This document shows positions 1 through 11,989 of a stretch of DNA of 64,000 nucleotides, piece by piece (position 1 is the stretch's first letter; each line of letters begins with the position of its first letter). Position numbers and translations under genes: made by a program. Under the pieces are notes generated by a model. It did no database searches, was not told the DNA's origin, and worked only from the letters and a program-made list of their open reading frames with translations. Origin of the DNA: Ignelater luminosus (Eukaryota; Arthropoda; Insecta; Coleoptera; Elateridae); contig VTPC01090599.1 in NCBI GenBank assembly GCA_011009095.1, positions 317,662-381,661 of the forward strand. The letters run 5' to 3'.

Positions 1-177
1 GACGTAGTAAGGTTCATAAAATTGAGACGGCGATGTTGGAGAGATTATATCAATAGAATGACAGACGATCGATGGGCAAAATGGGCAAAAGACGAAAAAC
101 CCAACTCAAAGGGACCGCTTGGCCGGCTACCCAAGAAATGGCGCAAAAGTTGGACATCAGCTTTCCAAAAGACTTAA
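1..177 (+). pseudogene. C-terminal tail of a non-LTR retrotransposon RT protein
   Basis: Frame 1 is open from the window edge to a TAA at 175-177. It encodes an RRRCWRDYINRMTDDRWAKW stretch followed by GPLGRLPKKWRKSW. This is the tail seen at the end of many insect endonuclease-reverse transcriptase proteins: a WxGHxxRM-like segment, then a basic GRPxxxW segment, then the stop. The canonical W-x-G-H is degraded here. The rest of the element lies upstream of the window. The reading frame ends properly, so only the 3' end is seen. The family assignment rests on recalled motifs; the clade cannot be set. Confidence 0.65.
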
Positions 178-2560
178 TATTCATAAAGTACATGAACAAG
201 ACTAAAGTCTTATCTAGAAGAGAAAGAAGAATATGAATGCTTAATCAATTTATTTAAGATTGCATTTAAGTCATGCGTGTATTAAAAGAAATGCCTAATA
301 TAGTAAGAGTTAGATCTTGAAGATGACTACTATCAAGTTAAATTAATTGGCAAGACAAGTAAATTATGTAGTTTCACGGCACTATAAAAATCTTATAATT
401 TTAGAAACTTCCTTATGAACTCAGTCTATCACAAAGATTCTTTCAGAAGGTAAATCAGAGTATTTTCTTAGGTTTGAAAGATTGAGATTAAATAAGTAAA
501 TAAACTAAATTGTGATTTATTTCCTAGGATAAGAGCTACGTGTTACGGATTTATTGTCCCAAGTTTACTGACTATATTGTAATTATCCACTATTTTTCTT
601 GTTGAAGTAACTAAATTAAAAAAAAACAGACTTTACATTATAGATATGTAATCATCATAATCATAAAATATGCAGACATATTTTGCGCAGAATTTATGCA
701 TATGGCCCCTATACATAATATGAAACGTGTGCTTTAACTAACAAAGAACTAGAGTAGTATAAAAGCCTAACGCATCTTACAGAACGTTAGTCAGGTACCA
801 AGGTAATTATACACTTTGTTTATCAGAGCTTTTTGTAAGAACTACTATAAGAACAAACGACAAGGTTTAATGTTTTCGCATCGAAGAATGATTGGTGGCT
901 AACTGTACACTATAGTCATGTAACATATGAATTAAGAAGATCCAGGTGGTTATTATACGATCTACTGTTGAAAAGCTCGTTTATTTGCTAACTCGCTTCA
1001 TAGCTTAGATGTTTCTGAAATATAAATGTGATTGCCTTAAAATATGTATGTAGAAGGCGGTAAGGATGCTACTTAAATAAAGTGTAATGTTATTTATAGT
1101 AGTGTATAGGTAGTGTAAAAATGTACATAGAGAGGTGTATAACAATAACTGGTGCGTCAGCTTTAATCCTGAACTGAGAAAATTAGAAAAAATGTTTTTC
1201 AGTAAAAACCAAATAAAAAAAGTTTCTCTCAACTTCAATGTTTGTTCTTCCATAAAACGTAATTTTTATATTAAATTCTATTTCTTTCCTTATTACATTT
1301 TAAGTCAGCGAAACTTAGTTTCCTAAGTTTATATACAGCGAAGTATATATTTTTTATTTCCTTTTAAATCATCTTCTTCAGATTACAGTAAATAAATTAG
1401 ATACAAATCTTTTTCGTTTCTTTAGTTCTTTTACCTCTAGTTAGATATTTCTAATGCTATTTTTATATTACTTTTAGAAAACAATAAACTGGAATTTGTA
1501 AATGTTAAATTGCAATTTTGTTCAGTACATAACATTATTGTTATTTTTGTATTATAAAATATTTGAAAAGTTTCTAAATTTATTTGTATAGGTTGATACT
1601 ACAAGATAATTATACCCCAGACAATTTGGAATATCATAAACTTTCGTAAACTATTGTTTAAATGTAGGAAACTTTTAATTATTACATGAACCTACTGTAA
1701 ATCAATAGAGTTTAGCTTGTTATCCAACTTTCTCATAATTCGTCAACTTACAAAATGATAGCAGTTTATCGATGGCAACCAGAATATTGAGAAAATGGTA
1801 CAAGTACATGCTGTGCGCAATGATAATTCTCTTTCGTTATTTACACTCTAGAAATAAAAAAGAAAAACTGAATAAATTTTTACTTTCTCATTATATTTAT
1901 GAGATTGATGTGTTGTAACTTTTAAACCGTGAGATCAAACGTAACGATCAACACCTGTAAAAATTATTTGATAAAAATGAAATCAGGTTATTATTTAGTA
2001 TTTCGGTAGAGTGGAACTGTGTAGTGAATGTTTATTGATTCTTAAATTGGTTTACCACAAGGATGTCAGTCAAAAATACTATGTATGCACGAAAATAACT
2101 TTTTTTTATTAAAAGAATTTCTTACGAGGGCTATTTTGTGGTATTGACCAAACAATTTATATTTTGATTTATTCTGAGCACGTTATATTTTTGCTTCCCA
2201 AAAAAAAAGTTTCTAGAAATGACATTCTGTTTTAATTTACTTTTATTTCTTTCCATATTTATTATCTGCAAGTTTAAAAACTTATTAAAGTTGAACAAGA
2301 GACGTGCACGAAACGTACCTTACCAATTCTTCAAAAGTATCAAAAACAAGAATATTCCATATTATTTTTTTATTTTTTATTATGCAACTTTTTTCCTGTC
2401 ATCTTTCCTTTTTTTTATCTCGTGCTTTACCTTCTAACCTTTTTGTTTCTATCTCTTCCGATAAGATGAAATTTAGATTTATAAATATTTTCAAAAATAT
2501 TTTCATACAAAAATACAAACCACCTGACCAATTAAAATAAACATTTTGAGCGGTTAAACT
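178..2560. other. AT-rich stretch with no recognisable gene
   Basis: Short open frames at 1005-1253 (-), 1135-1326 (+), 2219-2540 (+) and 2399-2623 (-) are low-complexity F/L/I/K-rich translations, as expected by chance at this base composition. No domain motif, terminal inverted repeat or tRNA-like box was seen. Confidence 0.5.
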
Positions 2561-2567
2561 TTCAACC

Positions 2568-2610
2568 AAAGGAGCAAAACCGCAGAAACAATGGCGCAGG
2601 AAAACATTCA
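2568..2610 (+). repeat. 43-bp repeat, copy 1 of 2
   Basis: A segment beginning AAAGGAGC and containing CCGCAGAAACAATGGCG recurs in the same orientation at 4160-4202 with about two mismatches. The two copies are 1.6 kb apart in otherwise unalike sequence, within or next to the decayed LINE described below. This is either a shared repeat fragment or an internal duplication. Confidence 0.8.
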
Positions 2611-3059
2611 AGCTTCGCAACAAATTACTACTGAAAAACCAACTTTCACAGACGTAGGTTCTAGTTTGCTACTCAAACAAAAATCAAGGCATAATTTCAA
2701 GTGCCGTTGAAGGAATAAATAATAAAGATTAACTGTTAGAAATGTTGTGGAATCGCAAAACTTTGTGACTGACTGTGAGTTACGAATCTCATAAATTAAT
2801 GTTTTTGTATAGCAAGGATTTAGTGGAAAGATTTACCAAGGAGAATGATTCTACTGCAACTACAAACCAATGAGTCAATGTAAATAAAAATTAATTGTAC
2901 CAAACAAAATAGTAAGAAACGCTACAAAAAACTAAAACATTAGAATGCTATCCCCTATATATTTTATCAGAACAGAATTCTTTAATAGAAATTATGCCCA
3001 TATTCTAAGATTCCGTCGTCAGGTTCACACCGTAGCATCAGATATTGAAGAGATACACC

Positions 3060-3190
3060 GGATTCACTATTAGTTCAGTTTCACGGTGATGAATACCAAG
3101 TTTTTCTGCATTCCGCAACGACGATGTTTTAATTGTAAGCGTTAAGGTCATTTCTCTCAAATTGTATGTGAATTAAAAGATTGAGCTGTC
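3060..3190 (+). pseudogene. Decayed LINE ORF1 (gag-like) zinc-knuckle region
   Basis: The translation shows a FxxxVMNTKFFCIPQRR segment followed by CFNCKR-stop-GHFSQIVC. This resembles the CxxCxxxxHxxxxC knuckle that follows an FIPNPxRC-type segment in ORF1 proteins of jockey-like LINEs. One stop lies inside the knuckle, and the final Cys is one residue late. It lies upstream of an RT remnant on the same strand (3700-4600) at a distance that fits one heavily decayed LINE. No intact frame remains. Assignment is by motif only. Confidence 0.5.
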
Positions 3191-3699
3191 GATTTTTCTG
3201 TTGTTGCTTCCGAAACTACTTATTAGTATGAAAATGGATTTTATTAGAAATAAAGAATTAAAATTTAGCAGCTGATACATTTCCAAGTTTTGAAAGCAAA
3301 AACATAGCCAATTAACTCTGGAAGTAAAGTAACGTAAACATTTTCATCAGGTGTTCATTACAAAACATTGCTCAAAATCAAGGATGATCTTAGGAAAAAT
3401 ATATAAAGACCTTAATAAAGTTTCAATAGAACAAACAAGTATTAAGAAATAGAAAAAATTCTCAAGCAAAAAAATGCTGAAAATAACCCTTGGAGCATGG
3501 CATACAAAATTCTTATGGGCAAAGCAAACAAAAATAATGCAATCAGTTCGATAAAGATAAATAGTGATGTCCACACAAAAAAAATGAAACAATGCTGAAA
3601 TAAGTTTTCCACGATGACTTTACAAAAGAACACTTCAACTATCCAAGATCATTACAAAATGCCAAAGAGTACAACTAGACTAGATGATAACAATCTTCA

Positions 3700-4600
3700 G
3701 ACATAATAGTACTAAACGCATACAAAATCAATCCTTACATCTATACTTCTTAATGATTGCTTCTCTCTCAGTCAATATCCAAAAATTTGGGAAATTCAAA
3801 ACTTAATATTCATTCATTTAAACCTAGGCATAGCAGACTTTTGGTCAAATCTTCTTACAATTATTGGAAGAATCTTGGACAAAATAATATCACAAATATT
3901 CTAATATGTTATTGCCGTTTGACCAACAATTTGAATTTATTATTATTAATTATATAATTATTGGATTAAAGAAACAAAAATAACAAATAATATTGTGGAA
4001 TAATTACATTTGACATCAGTGAAGAGTTTGACAATGTTTGGTAGTCAAAGATATTGTGAAAATTAGAGATGGGATTGTCCCAATAACCTCTTTACTCCAA
4101 GCAACAATTACTTTGAAAATAGAACTGTTTTTTTTCAAATTTATTATAAAACTTTCTCAAAAGGAGCGAAACCGCAGAAACAATGGCGTAGGAAAACATT
4201 CATCTTTGAAACTTGTGCTTAGACTCTGTTCTCAGAAATTGTAAGCCCATAACTTCTGTAGATGAATACAACTCCTTTTGTTACCTCTAAGCAATTTAAA
4301 ATCTTAAAATCCCAATACAACGAGAATTCAAACATAGCTAGGCTAAAAACGAACAACCTAAGTGTAATTCACTATTTTTGGTAAAACATCTAAACCAACA
4401 CTTTTGTTAGACAATGCAAGAATATACTACAAAGAAAAGATTAAATGTTTAGAAAGAAACTCTCACGTGTTCAAAGAATACTAGCAATAAAAGCTGAAAA
4501 TGCTTTCTAAACAGTATCAACAGAGGTCGCATCGTTATTAAGTCATTCGGTTTAAAAATAAAAGAAACTGATTAAAAGAACTAACTCTACAGTAACCCGA
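3700..4600 (+). pseudogene. Decayed LINE reverse transcriptase and C-terminal region
   Basis: Three landmarks appear in order on the plus strand. At about 3772-3900 a YPKIWEIQNLIFIHLN segment is followed by LLTIIGRILDKI; this matches the FPxxWKxxxVIPIxKPGK to LLxxxGKxxEKI stretch of jockey-like RTs. At 4005-4041 TFDISEEFDNVW matches the catalytic-block motif (L/F)DIxxAFDxVW. At about 4445-4530 LSRVQRILAIKAENAF, a stop and TVSTE match the R-AYRTVST segment near the C-terminus of such proteins. Frameshifts and stops separate the blocks, and the fingers and YADD region is not recognisable. Together with the zinc knuckle at 3060-3190 this is probably one old plus-strand LINE. Confidence 0.6.
4160..4202 (+). 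repeat. 43-bp repeat, copy 2 of 2
   Basis: Direct copy of 2568-2610, here lying between the FDxSxxFD block and the C-terminal block of the decayed RT. Confidence 0.8.
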
Positions 4601-4859
4601 TAATATTTAAAAATACCAAAGCAGTATGTCAAAAAAGTTTTGGAAATACCTTTTGAAAAATTGGGAAATTAGTTGAAAAAATCAGAAAATGACAGATTAA
4701 AAGCAATATAATGTCAATAGAAGTGAGAAGTAAAATTGGTAATCCAAACAAAGAAATGACGCAATTATTAACAGGAAATTGGAATTTTCAATATTTACCT
4801 AGCCAACAATAAGTTAGGTGCCTATTCCTCTCATGAAAGTAAATAATTTCAATGCTCAC

Positions 4860-5960
4860 AGTTTTTATAAAATACTTATTCATCGGCTTCTTCTTCTTCT
4901 TTTTTTCTTTGCATCACTTTCTATTGGCGCTCTATCCTTTATTGGTTTCATTCCAACTAAAATTCTAGTTTTCCAAGACTTCCCGATGAGTTGGTTCCGA
5001 GATTTTTTGAACCTGATTTTGCATTTCTTCCTTGGCTAGCGAATTCTTTAGATCTACTCCATATAGCTTTTATTTCATTCTTACTACGTATACATGAACA
5101 AGTACAATTGTCTCTTCTTAATCAAGCTCTGAAGTACTTGCTTTAAAAAGCTGTAACATACGTAATAATTATTACATTCGTGTGACTTTTTTTAATCGCC
5201 TTCACTTTTGCTTAGGTTTACCACGTTTTACCTAATTAATTTTATTTCTTCCTCTCTTGGATGTTCTGTGTTGGCCTACAGTTCAGACGACCTAGAGACT
5301 TATTTTTGGCGCCTATGGCGTTTGAATTCCCAAGTGTATGGTATCTCTAAGTACTGTGCTGATACTGCACTACAGATTTCACTGCAGTGCATCATTAGGT
5401 TACTCTTTATGACCGTTATGCAATATGTTATGATTATTCGTTCTTTTTCATTCTCTAAAGTAAGTATGCTAACACGTTTTCCACACCATATTACGCCATT
5501 GCCAACCTCGCTAATCTGTCTGTCAAATTCAAATAACATTGTACTCTTAATATTATCAAGCAGCTCTACTGAATAACTTTTCAGTCGTCGATCTCAGTTT
5601 GTGCTGGGTAAAAATAGGTTCTCAGTTAACGTAGTTCCCATCTCAAAGTTTGTAAGTAAGCAATCGTTATCCTGTAATATTGAAAATGGAAAAATATCGA
5701 AAACGTTCCCGCTTATGCCTTTAAACGGCAACGGAAAAAAAGTAAACTGCTTAGCTCTTATTGAACACTTTCTTTCAAACAAGCTGCGTTTTCAGGGAGA
5801 CCGGGATATTGATGATAATTATAAAACAATTGTAAACTCAATTATAAACGGGACAAATATCTCTCATACACTCATTCCCTTAGACAATATCAAGTTCCGT
5901 TGGGAAACAAGCACAAAGCATACAGGATTGCAGCGAAACCTAAAATATTGAATGCCTATC
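4860..5960. other. Unassigned region with open frames on both strands
   Basis: The longest frames are 5208-5576 (+, 122 codons), 5300-5539 (-, 79 codons) and 5601-5951 (+, 116 codons). The frame at 5601-5951 is more balanced in composition than its neighbours and contains polar segments such as GDRDIDDNYKTIVNSIING. I recognise no family in any of them. There is no clear splice signal, TIR or polyadenylation context. These could be scraps of an unrecognised mobile element or chance frames. Confidence 0.25.
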
Positions 5961-6424
5961 AAATACATAAAAGAAAGCAATTTTAAATTTAATAAATTTC
6001 AGAAAACTTAGACGGATTATCTAATACCCTTTGCAGTTTCATCACAATAAGAATTAGATAAGAAATAACGACTTCTTCCATCTTGTAAAAAGTAACGAAA
6101 CTGATAGTCTTAATTTGTAATCTTTGCTTAATAAATAGCTGTGTGAGAAGAAGTCATTATTTTTATCTAATTATTAGAGAATTTAGAGTTTATGCACGAG
6201 ACACAATTAATTCAATAAATCTGAGCCACTCGAATTTGCCTCGAAAAAAACTATTGATTCTTTCGTAATCTAAAATTACTTTGATCTTCTTAAAAATACA
6301 TTGAACGAGTAGGATTTACGTGGTAAACCCCAACACATGTATAATACAGTTGAGATCAGTTTATGTGTAGACTCATTATGTAGAGTTTTTAATTAAAAAA
6401 ATGGAAATAAAGAATAGCTAAATT

Positions 6425-6600
6425 TAGAAAAGCCACAAGGGCTCGCCAACCAGCTCCCATCCTCGGCGCTTTCGAGCCGCAGGTTTATATAAAAACGGCT
6501 GTTGAAGGCATCCAGGGCTGCACAGTTGAAACAAAAAGTTGGATGCCAGCCACTGTAAAACAGTAACAGAAAAATTAGAAAAGAGAAACAAACAAAGCAA
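6425..6600. other. GC-richer island with a TATATAAAA box
   Basis: About 170 bp of markedly higher GC than its surroundings, with TATATAAAA near 6486. It could be the end of a mobile element (an LTR-like promoter) or a fragment of a GC-rich repeat. No matching copy was found elsewhere in the window, and no coding content is recognised. Confidence 0.3.
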
Positions 6601-6604
6601 AAAC

Positions 6605-8340
6605 AAAAATTTTAGGGTATCAGACTTTAATAATATTAAAAATTTTTATAGAGCAAAAAATATAAATGTACAAAGTTACTAAATATTACCGTCAAATTTA
6701 ATTTAATTAAAAATATTGTAGTTAGAAAACTACGCGGATTTAAATACTTGAAGTATTGATTAAATAAATAAGTTAAATTGTATACTATCACAATATCTGA
6801 TACATAACTGCATAACTTTATTTTTAGAAAAAGAAGGGACAAAGAAGGAAAAAGAATGAAAAATAGTTTTAACTAGTTAATAAGCGATGTAATTAATTGA
6901 GTAGGTGGATAAAGATAGTGGTACCATATAGATAACGTCCCGAACTGACCCGTGTTTTCGGTTCGTGAGATCAAAATTGAACTGATAGAAGTCAAGCTAT
7001 TAACGTCTAGTTATTAACCGACTTAACGGCCCTCCGGGAGTTATCTGAAAAAAACAGATAACACAAGAGGGTAAGAATTCAAGTCGAAAACTCTTTCAGA
7101 AAAAAAATTGAAGTATGGAAAGACCTCCGTTGACCGGATTATCAGACACCCACTATTTAACTTCGAAACTAGTTAATTAGTTACATAAAAATTGATTAAG
7201 GATAAAAAAATTCTGTATAGATACCTCAAAGGATACATTTCAAAACACTTTGAGCGCCAAAATGGCTAAGAGAAAAGTAATTGTGTATTTTAAAATTTAG
7301 ACGGCGGAAGGTGATATCCTATAAATTGAAATTCCATATAAAAATTGATATAAACTAAAGGGAGTTATACAAAGAAATAATTAAAATTTAAATGACGGCT
7401 TCCAGATCGTTACAATTACAAACTAAAAAAAAATTCACCTTTAGCATCAATGGTTAATAGTCCTGATCGCAACTGAGAACAGTGAATTCCACCTGAAAAT
7501 TTTCTTCTTCTTCCCCGCTTCTCAACAGAACTATTTTGCAATTATTTTAAAGGTACGTTTGTGCCGCAATGCCCTCAACAATGTTCAATTCTAGCCAAGC
7601 TGCAATAGCCAACAATGTATGTAACTATTTTCAAGGTACTATCATGCAGCCGTCATCTACTGTTTTTGTTCACTTAAGTGTGACTAGGACAAAAAGTAAC
7701 AAGAGAAATTTTGCATTTTCATTTGAGAATTTTGAAGTGATTGCAAAAAGAAAAATTTAAGAAGTAGATTTCATAAAGCGAGTATTACGCAGTTTCAAGT
7801 AGAGTAAAGATTACTAAGGCAGTTCTACTGAGAAATGAGTACGTGCAAAATGGCATCTTGTCTAGTTAAGCCATTTCATAAAAATCACGAAGTACAGATT
7901 CAAACTACAATGAGGAAATAAGTAATATTGAGACCAAATCAGGAACTTTGGCTAAAAAAAAATTTAAAAAGAATAAAAAAAGCTTTGTTCAGAAAAACAA
8001 AAGAGGAGGAAACTGTAAAAATAAATATAAAAGAAATAAAGGAAAAACAAACAAACAATAAAAAATGTCAAAGATATTTATGACTTACTTTTGGGTAATC
8101 TTGCTGTTTATTAAAAGACAGTAAAAATTTGTTGGCCAATACTGTCCGTGATGACGTTTCGGGGATTGGTTTCCTCTTTTTTAAGACAATTTTCAAGAAA
8201 CGTTTACATTAATCTACAATTTATTAATAAATACATTTATAAAAGATTAAACTACATACATAATCAACACTCACACAACAATAACAATTCCAAAAAATAT
8301 ATATGTATCTATGCCCTGCATTCAACAGATCAGCAGCGTA
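6605..8340. other. AT-rich stretch with no recognisable gene
   Basis: Only short low-complexity frames are present (6636-6842 -, 7569-7760 +, 8148-8351 +). A small perfect hairpin with an A7 loop lies at about 7039-7061. No coding or mobile-element landmark was identified. Confidence 0.4.
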
Positions 8341-8740
8341 CCAATAGCTAAAATTATGAAAAAATACACCAAAAAAACAAGTTGCCTATGAGTATATCAA
8401 TACGGTAAAACGATTCCATACCAAATTAAAATCAAAAATAGATTAAAGAAGTCAGTTTAATTTAATTTATAAAATTGAGTGTGGTTCATGCAACAATAGC
8501 TACATTGCCCAGATAAAGTTAGAAAACCGGGTGGTCCAATACCAATTAGCAGTAAAAAATTTAAAACCCGATACGGCCCTGACTGAACACACCATAGAAA
8601 AAGAAGATATTTTATTATGATAGGTTATTCTTATTAAAAACGTTTTACGTAGGGGCTGACAGAAATTCAATAAACTATAAAACAAATGTGGGAAACTTGT
8701 CACCAATATATCCTGAATTAATTATTAAAACATAATGGGT
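8341..8740 (+). pseudogene. GIY-YIG-domain remnant, probably Penelope-like
   Basis: From about 8466 the plus strand reads IECGSCNNSYIAQIKL, then LENRVVQYQLAVK, then TALTEHTIEKEDI, and after a frameshift FYVGADRNSINYK and NLSPIYPELI. The spacing CxxCxxxYIxQxxxxLxxRxxxxxxxxxxxxxTALxxH fits the GIY-YIG endonuclease domain at the C-terminus of Penelope-like retroelements, whose final segment is often NxxxxxxLSPIY. The first Gly of the YIGQT core reads Ala, and a frameshift splits the domain, so it is inactive. The upstream RT could not be recognised. A GIY-YIG domain in another retroelement is an alternative. Confidence 0.5.
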
Positions 8741-8859
8741 TTGACCTTTCAAAAATAATCTTAAATTTACCGCCAATAGCCTTAAAGATTTATAGTTCTG
8801 AGCAGTAGTCATACAAATTTAGTGAAAAATAATTTAATGCTTCTTTACCCCACACCATA

Positions 8860-9175
8860 CGAGGTCTGTTCAAAAAGTATCGCGAATTTTGTGTTTTTTA
8901 AAAATTATTTATTTATTCATGAATAAAAAACGTGAGCCATTAACTTTTATATTTAACTATTTTTCAACCTTATTCAAATTAATTAATTAAACCTCCAGTT
9001 TTTTTCAAATTAGTTGGTCGTTCCTAATGGTTTGTTTCAATATTCATCTAATAAGTATTCTTAAATAACCATGATTTTGAAATGAGTACCAACATAACGC
9101 CACAAAAAAATCGAAAATCGAATATACGTAACCCGCCGAAATTCAAAATTCGCGATACTTTTTGAACAGACCTCG
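8860..9175. mobile_element. Mariner-type MITE with 30-bp terminal inverted repeats
   Basis: The ends are near-perfect inverted repeats. The left reads CGAGGTCTGTTCAAAAAGTA from 8860; the right is the reverse complement ending at 9175, and the match runs about 30 bp, through TCGCGAATTTTG. TA lies immediately outside both ends (8858-8859 and 9176-9177), as expected for Tc1/mariner insertions. At 316 bp with no transposase motif, it is non-autonomous. An inverted copy of its interior lies 140 bp downstream. Confidence 0.88.
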
Positions 9176-9312
9176 TACATATTTCATCTAAAATTGCATA
9201 ATGAAAAAACTGCAAAAACATTAAATGAAAAAAAAATGTGATTTATCCTCTAATCATTAAACAACAAGATATGAAACCAAAAGTAAAAATAAAAACATAA
9301 AATATATAAATA

Positions 9313-9470
9313 ATTTCAAAATCATGGTTATTTAAGAATACTTATTAGATGAATATTGAAACAAACCATTAGGAACGACCAACTAATTTGAAAAAAACTT
9401 GGTTTAATTAATTAATTTGAATAAGGTAGAAAAATAGTTAAATATAAAAGTTAATGGCTCACGTTTTTTA
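9313..9470. repeat. Inverted partial copy of the MITE interior
   Basis: This segment is the reverse complement of about 8923-9084 with very few differences. It covers the block from ACGTGAGCCATTAACTTTTA to AACCATGATTTTGAAAT. The terminal repeats are absent from this copy. The near-identity suggests a recent rearrangement or a second, truncated copy in opposite orientation. Confidence 0.88.
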
Positions 9471-9675
9471 ATAGACGAAAAATTGATTCAATAATATTCT
9501 ATGTATAACAAAAACGAAAAGGTTAACCTACATAAATTTAAAAAAAAATCGTAAGCATCGATAAATAAACAATTGAACGTAAAATTAACATTAAAAGATG
9601 TTTTGTAGATTAATGTATACCTGTCTTGAAAAGTGATATGAAAAATGAAGTAATAGCGACAGCCAGTACTTACCA

Positions 9676-10790
9676 TTGGAAAAACATAACAATGAAGACA
9701 ATACCGATCTGGAGAACACATTCGACCAACAAGAAGACCGCATAAGGCAAAATACAAAAGATGGAAGAAGAGAAAAACACAAAAGCAAAGGAGAGATAGA
9801 CCATTTACAGTGGAAAAGGGCAAAGAATGCAGAGGCTAGACTTCTAGGGCATGCGTATATAGGATTTCGAAAAAATGGTTTGGGAAGTATGAACAAAAAG
9901 CACGAAAAGAAGAGGGTAACTAAGGCCACAAACAGGCTTTGAAGGGATCACAACAACACTTTGAATGTGCAAAAGTTTCTGATTAAGAGCGACAACGTAT
10001 ATTTGATCATTTTCGGAAGGTGAGTACATGGGAAGAAAACAAAGTTTATGTCTCTAGTGTTGTTTTGCATTCTCTACCAAAGCATAGAAGACGAGAAACT
10101 GTTGAAGATAAATCGCGTAAAACAATTAGTTTCAAATATTATTTAAAGTCGACCAACGAGCAAGGATCGGTGGTAAAATACCATGTTTGTAAAGGAATGT
10201 TTCTTGCAACTTTAGAAGTTGGTAAAGGATTGATTAGAGATTGGGTTCTAAATAAGTCTTTGTTACCCAGCAAAACAACTTTTGTAATTGCAGAACAATC
10301 TCAGGTAATCGAGTGTTCAAAAAATGTTCCACAATTTTTAAAAAGTTTGCCTAAAGTAAAATCGCACTACTATAGGACTTCCAGTAAAAAACTTTATTTG
10401 AAATCTACTTGAAATAGTTATAGGCGTCAACATTTTGAGTTTCTCGACTAGTGCAAACGCGAAAATAAAAGACGCTGTTCTTGGAGACTCTTTTTACAAA
10501 AATTTACGTCAATACATTTAGATGTTTATGCCCCAAAAAAAGACCAATGCGATCTTTGCATCATGTTTAAAAAGGGCAATCTACGTAGAGCAGATTACGT
10601 CATAACAGAAGAGAGGAACTAGCTCGTACGGGAAATAACAAGACAAAGAATAGGCCAGCTCTGCTGATAATGAGAACTCAGTCTGTGCCTACAAGCTGTG
10701 TTATTTTGTCCCTACACTCTAGTCGCGACCATGTATTGTAAGAAAAAAATGAAAGTTCTCAACAATACCTTTTTTAACCTACAAAAATAA
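9676..10790 (+). pseudogene. N-terminal half of a PKKDQCDLC-type transposon protein
   Basis: A single decayed frame runs through AEARLLGHAYIGFRK (about 9828), CAKVSD-stop-ERQRIFDHF (about 9967), STWEENKVYVSSVV (10022), VPQFLKSLPKVKSHYYR (about 10325), APKKDQCDLC (about 10530) and, after further breaks, MYCKKKMKVLNNTFFN (10731). I recall this order from a protein family repeated many times in insect genomes, with conserved (K/R)xSHYCR and PKKDQCDxC motifs followed by a SxYYKRKLxxYN segment. It behaves as a mobile-element gene; its superfamily is not assigned here. The longest surviving piece is 10020-10412. The protein stops abruptly at 10790, where a GC-rich insertion begins, and resumes at about 11990. 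Confidence 0.6.
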
Positions 10791-11935
10791 AGAAGTTTCC
10801 TGGTTTTCGTGGCGACGACATTCCGGCTTCGAGTGCGAAGCGAGGCAGTCGACCCGGTCTGCAGCGCGAGCGGTGACGCATCGGTGACGAAGAGTACGGG
10901 CTCAACCACAAACGCGGTAGTTGGGGAGCTACCGCCAACCCACCCTCCAGAGTCTGTGTTTGGGGGGGCACAGGCCTGGCCCACATCCACCACCAACGGG
11001 GCGACTCGAGGTCGCATCGCTGCATCAACCCAACCGACCGTCGGTCTCCAAGAATTGAGGGAGCTTGAAGATCGCGACCGCCACAAACCCAATCAACCCA
11101 AGATGCAGTAGATGGATCAACGGCCGCTCCACCACCAACCGGCGTCTGCGTAGGGGTGCGCAGGCCCGGCCATCATCACCACACATCTCAGCCTCACCCG
11201 ATCGGCCCGGGTAGCTACCGGGCCGTGATTACCAATTCCATTCCTACCCAAACCCTCGAGCCCGGGGCTCCTCGAGGTACCTACTCTACGACGCCCGGAA
11301 ATTCTTCGTCAATCCGTCACGCTTCCCGCCAAATCCATTCCCGCCAAACTATTCCCGCCTAACATTTCCCGCCAATAATCACCACATCCATTCCAACCAC
11401 CACACTGTTCTCACTGGGTTTTCCGTGGTTTCCCCAGTGGTTAAGGCAAATGCCGGAACAGTTTTGCACTTCCACGGCACACTACCTACACCTAGACACC
11501 ACACACCACTACACCAACATATACACACTCTCACACTTCTCATTACACAATTCCAACACCGTTCTGAAAAGAACCGTCGCGTTGAACTCCTCGTCGTCTC
11601 TGTGTGACGGCTCGCTGGCCGTCCTTGGGTACACCATCCAACCTGGGTCATCGTCACCATCACCTGCGGGGATTGTGGAGAACCTGCTTCCGGCCTGCAC
11701 CACCTTCGCCACCAGACCATCATCACCGTGGACTGCGGGCGTGCGGACTGCTTGGTACCCGACATGTTGGCGTGCACGACAGGAGTTAACCACCCATTTT
11801 CCAACTCACCAGCCATAGAGAGATTAAGTTCTCTAAATGGCAGCCACCTACGGTGGCATTTATTCATTGATCCTCCTGCGCATTCGACACAAAGTGCCGG
11901 TTTTCGTGGCATGAAGGAAACGGAGGTGTAGAGAG
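10791..11935. mobile_element. GC-rich insertion, probably a non-LTR retrotransposon end
   Basis: About 1.15 kb at far higher GC than the flanks separates the two halves of the PKKDQCDLC-type gene. It carries GTTTTCCGTGGTTTCCCCAG and GGCAAATGCCGGAACAG at about 11416-11462, phrases I recall from the 3' non-coding ends of insect LINEs. Overlapping frames occur on both strands (for example 10809-11111 +, 11379-11912 -), but the products are Pro/Ser/His/Thr-rich without a domain, as expected from GC-rich non-coding DNA. A run of TTCCCGCC units lies at 11326-11372. No terminal inverted repeat was found. The boundaries are set by the composition change and the broken host frame, to within some 30 bp. 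Confidence 0.55.
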
Positions 11936-11989
11936 CGACGTATTTGTGTCAAATTTAATTAGTTTTGTTTAAATCCGAAATAGAAAAGT

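Noticed and set aside
7039..7061. Perfect 8-bp hairpin with A7 loop, terminator-like
   Set aside because: Rho-independent terminators are not expected in this eukaryotic context; no transcription unit ends here.
8145..8185. Hammerhead-ribozyme-like phrase (GAAAC/CTGATGA pieces) near the Penelope-like remnant
   Set aside because: The conserved CUGANGA and GAAA elements are not correctly spaced on either strand.
11379..11912. 177-codon minus-strand frame in the GC-rich insertion
   Set aside because: Composition-driven: other long frames overlap it on both strands, and no domain is visible.
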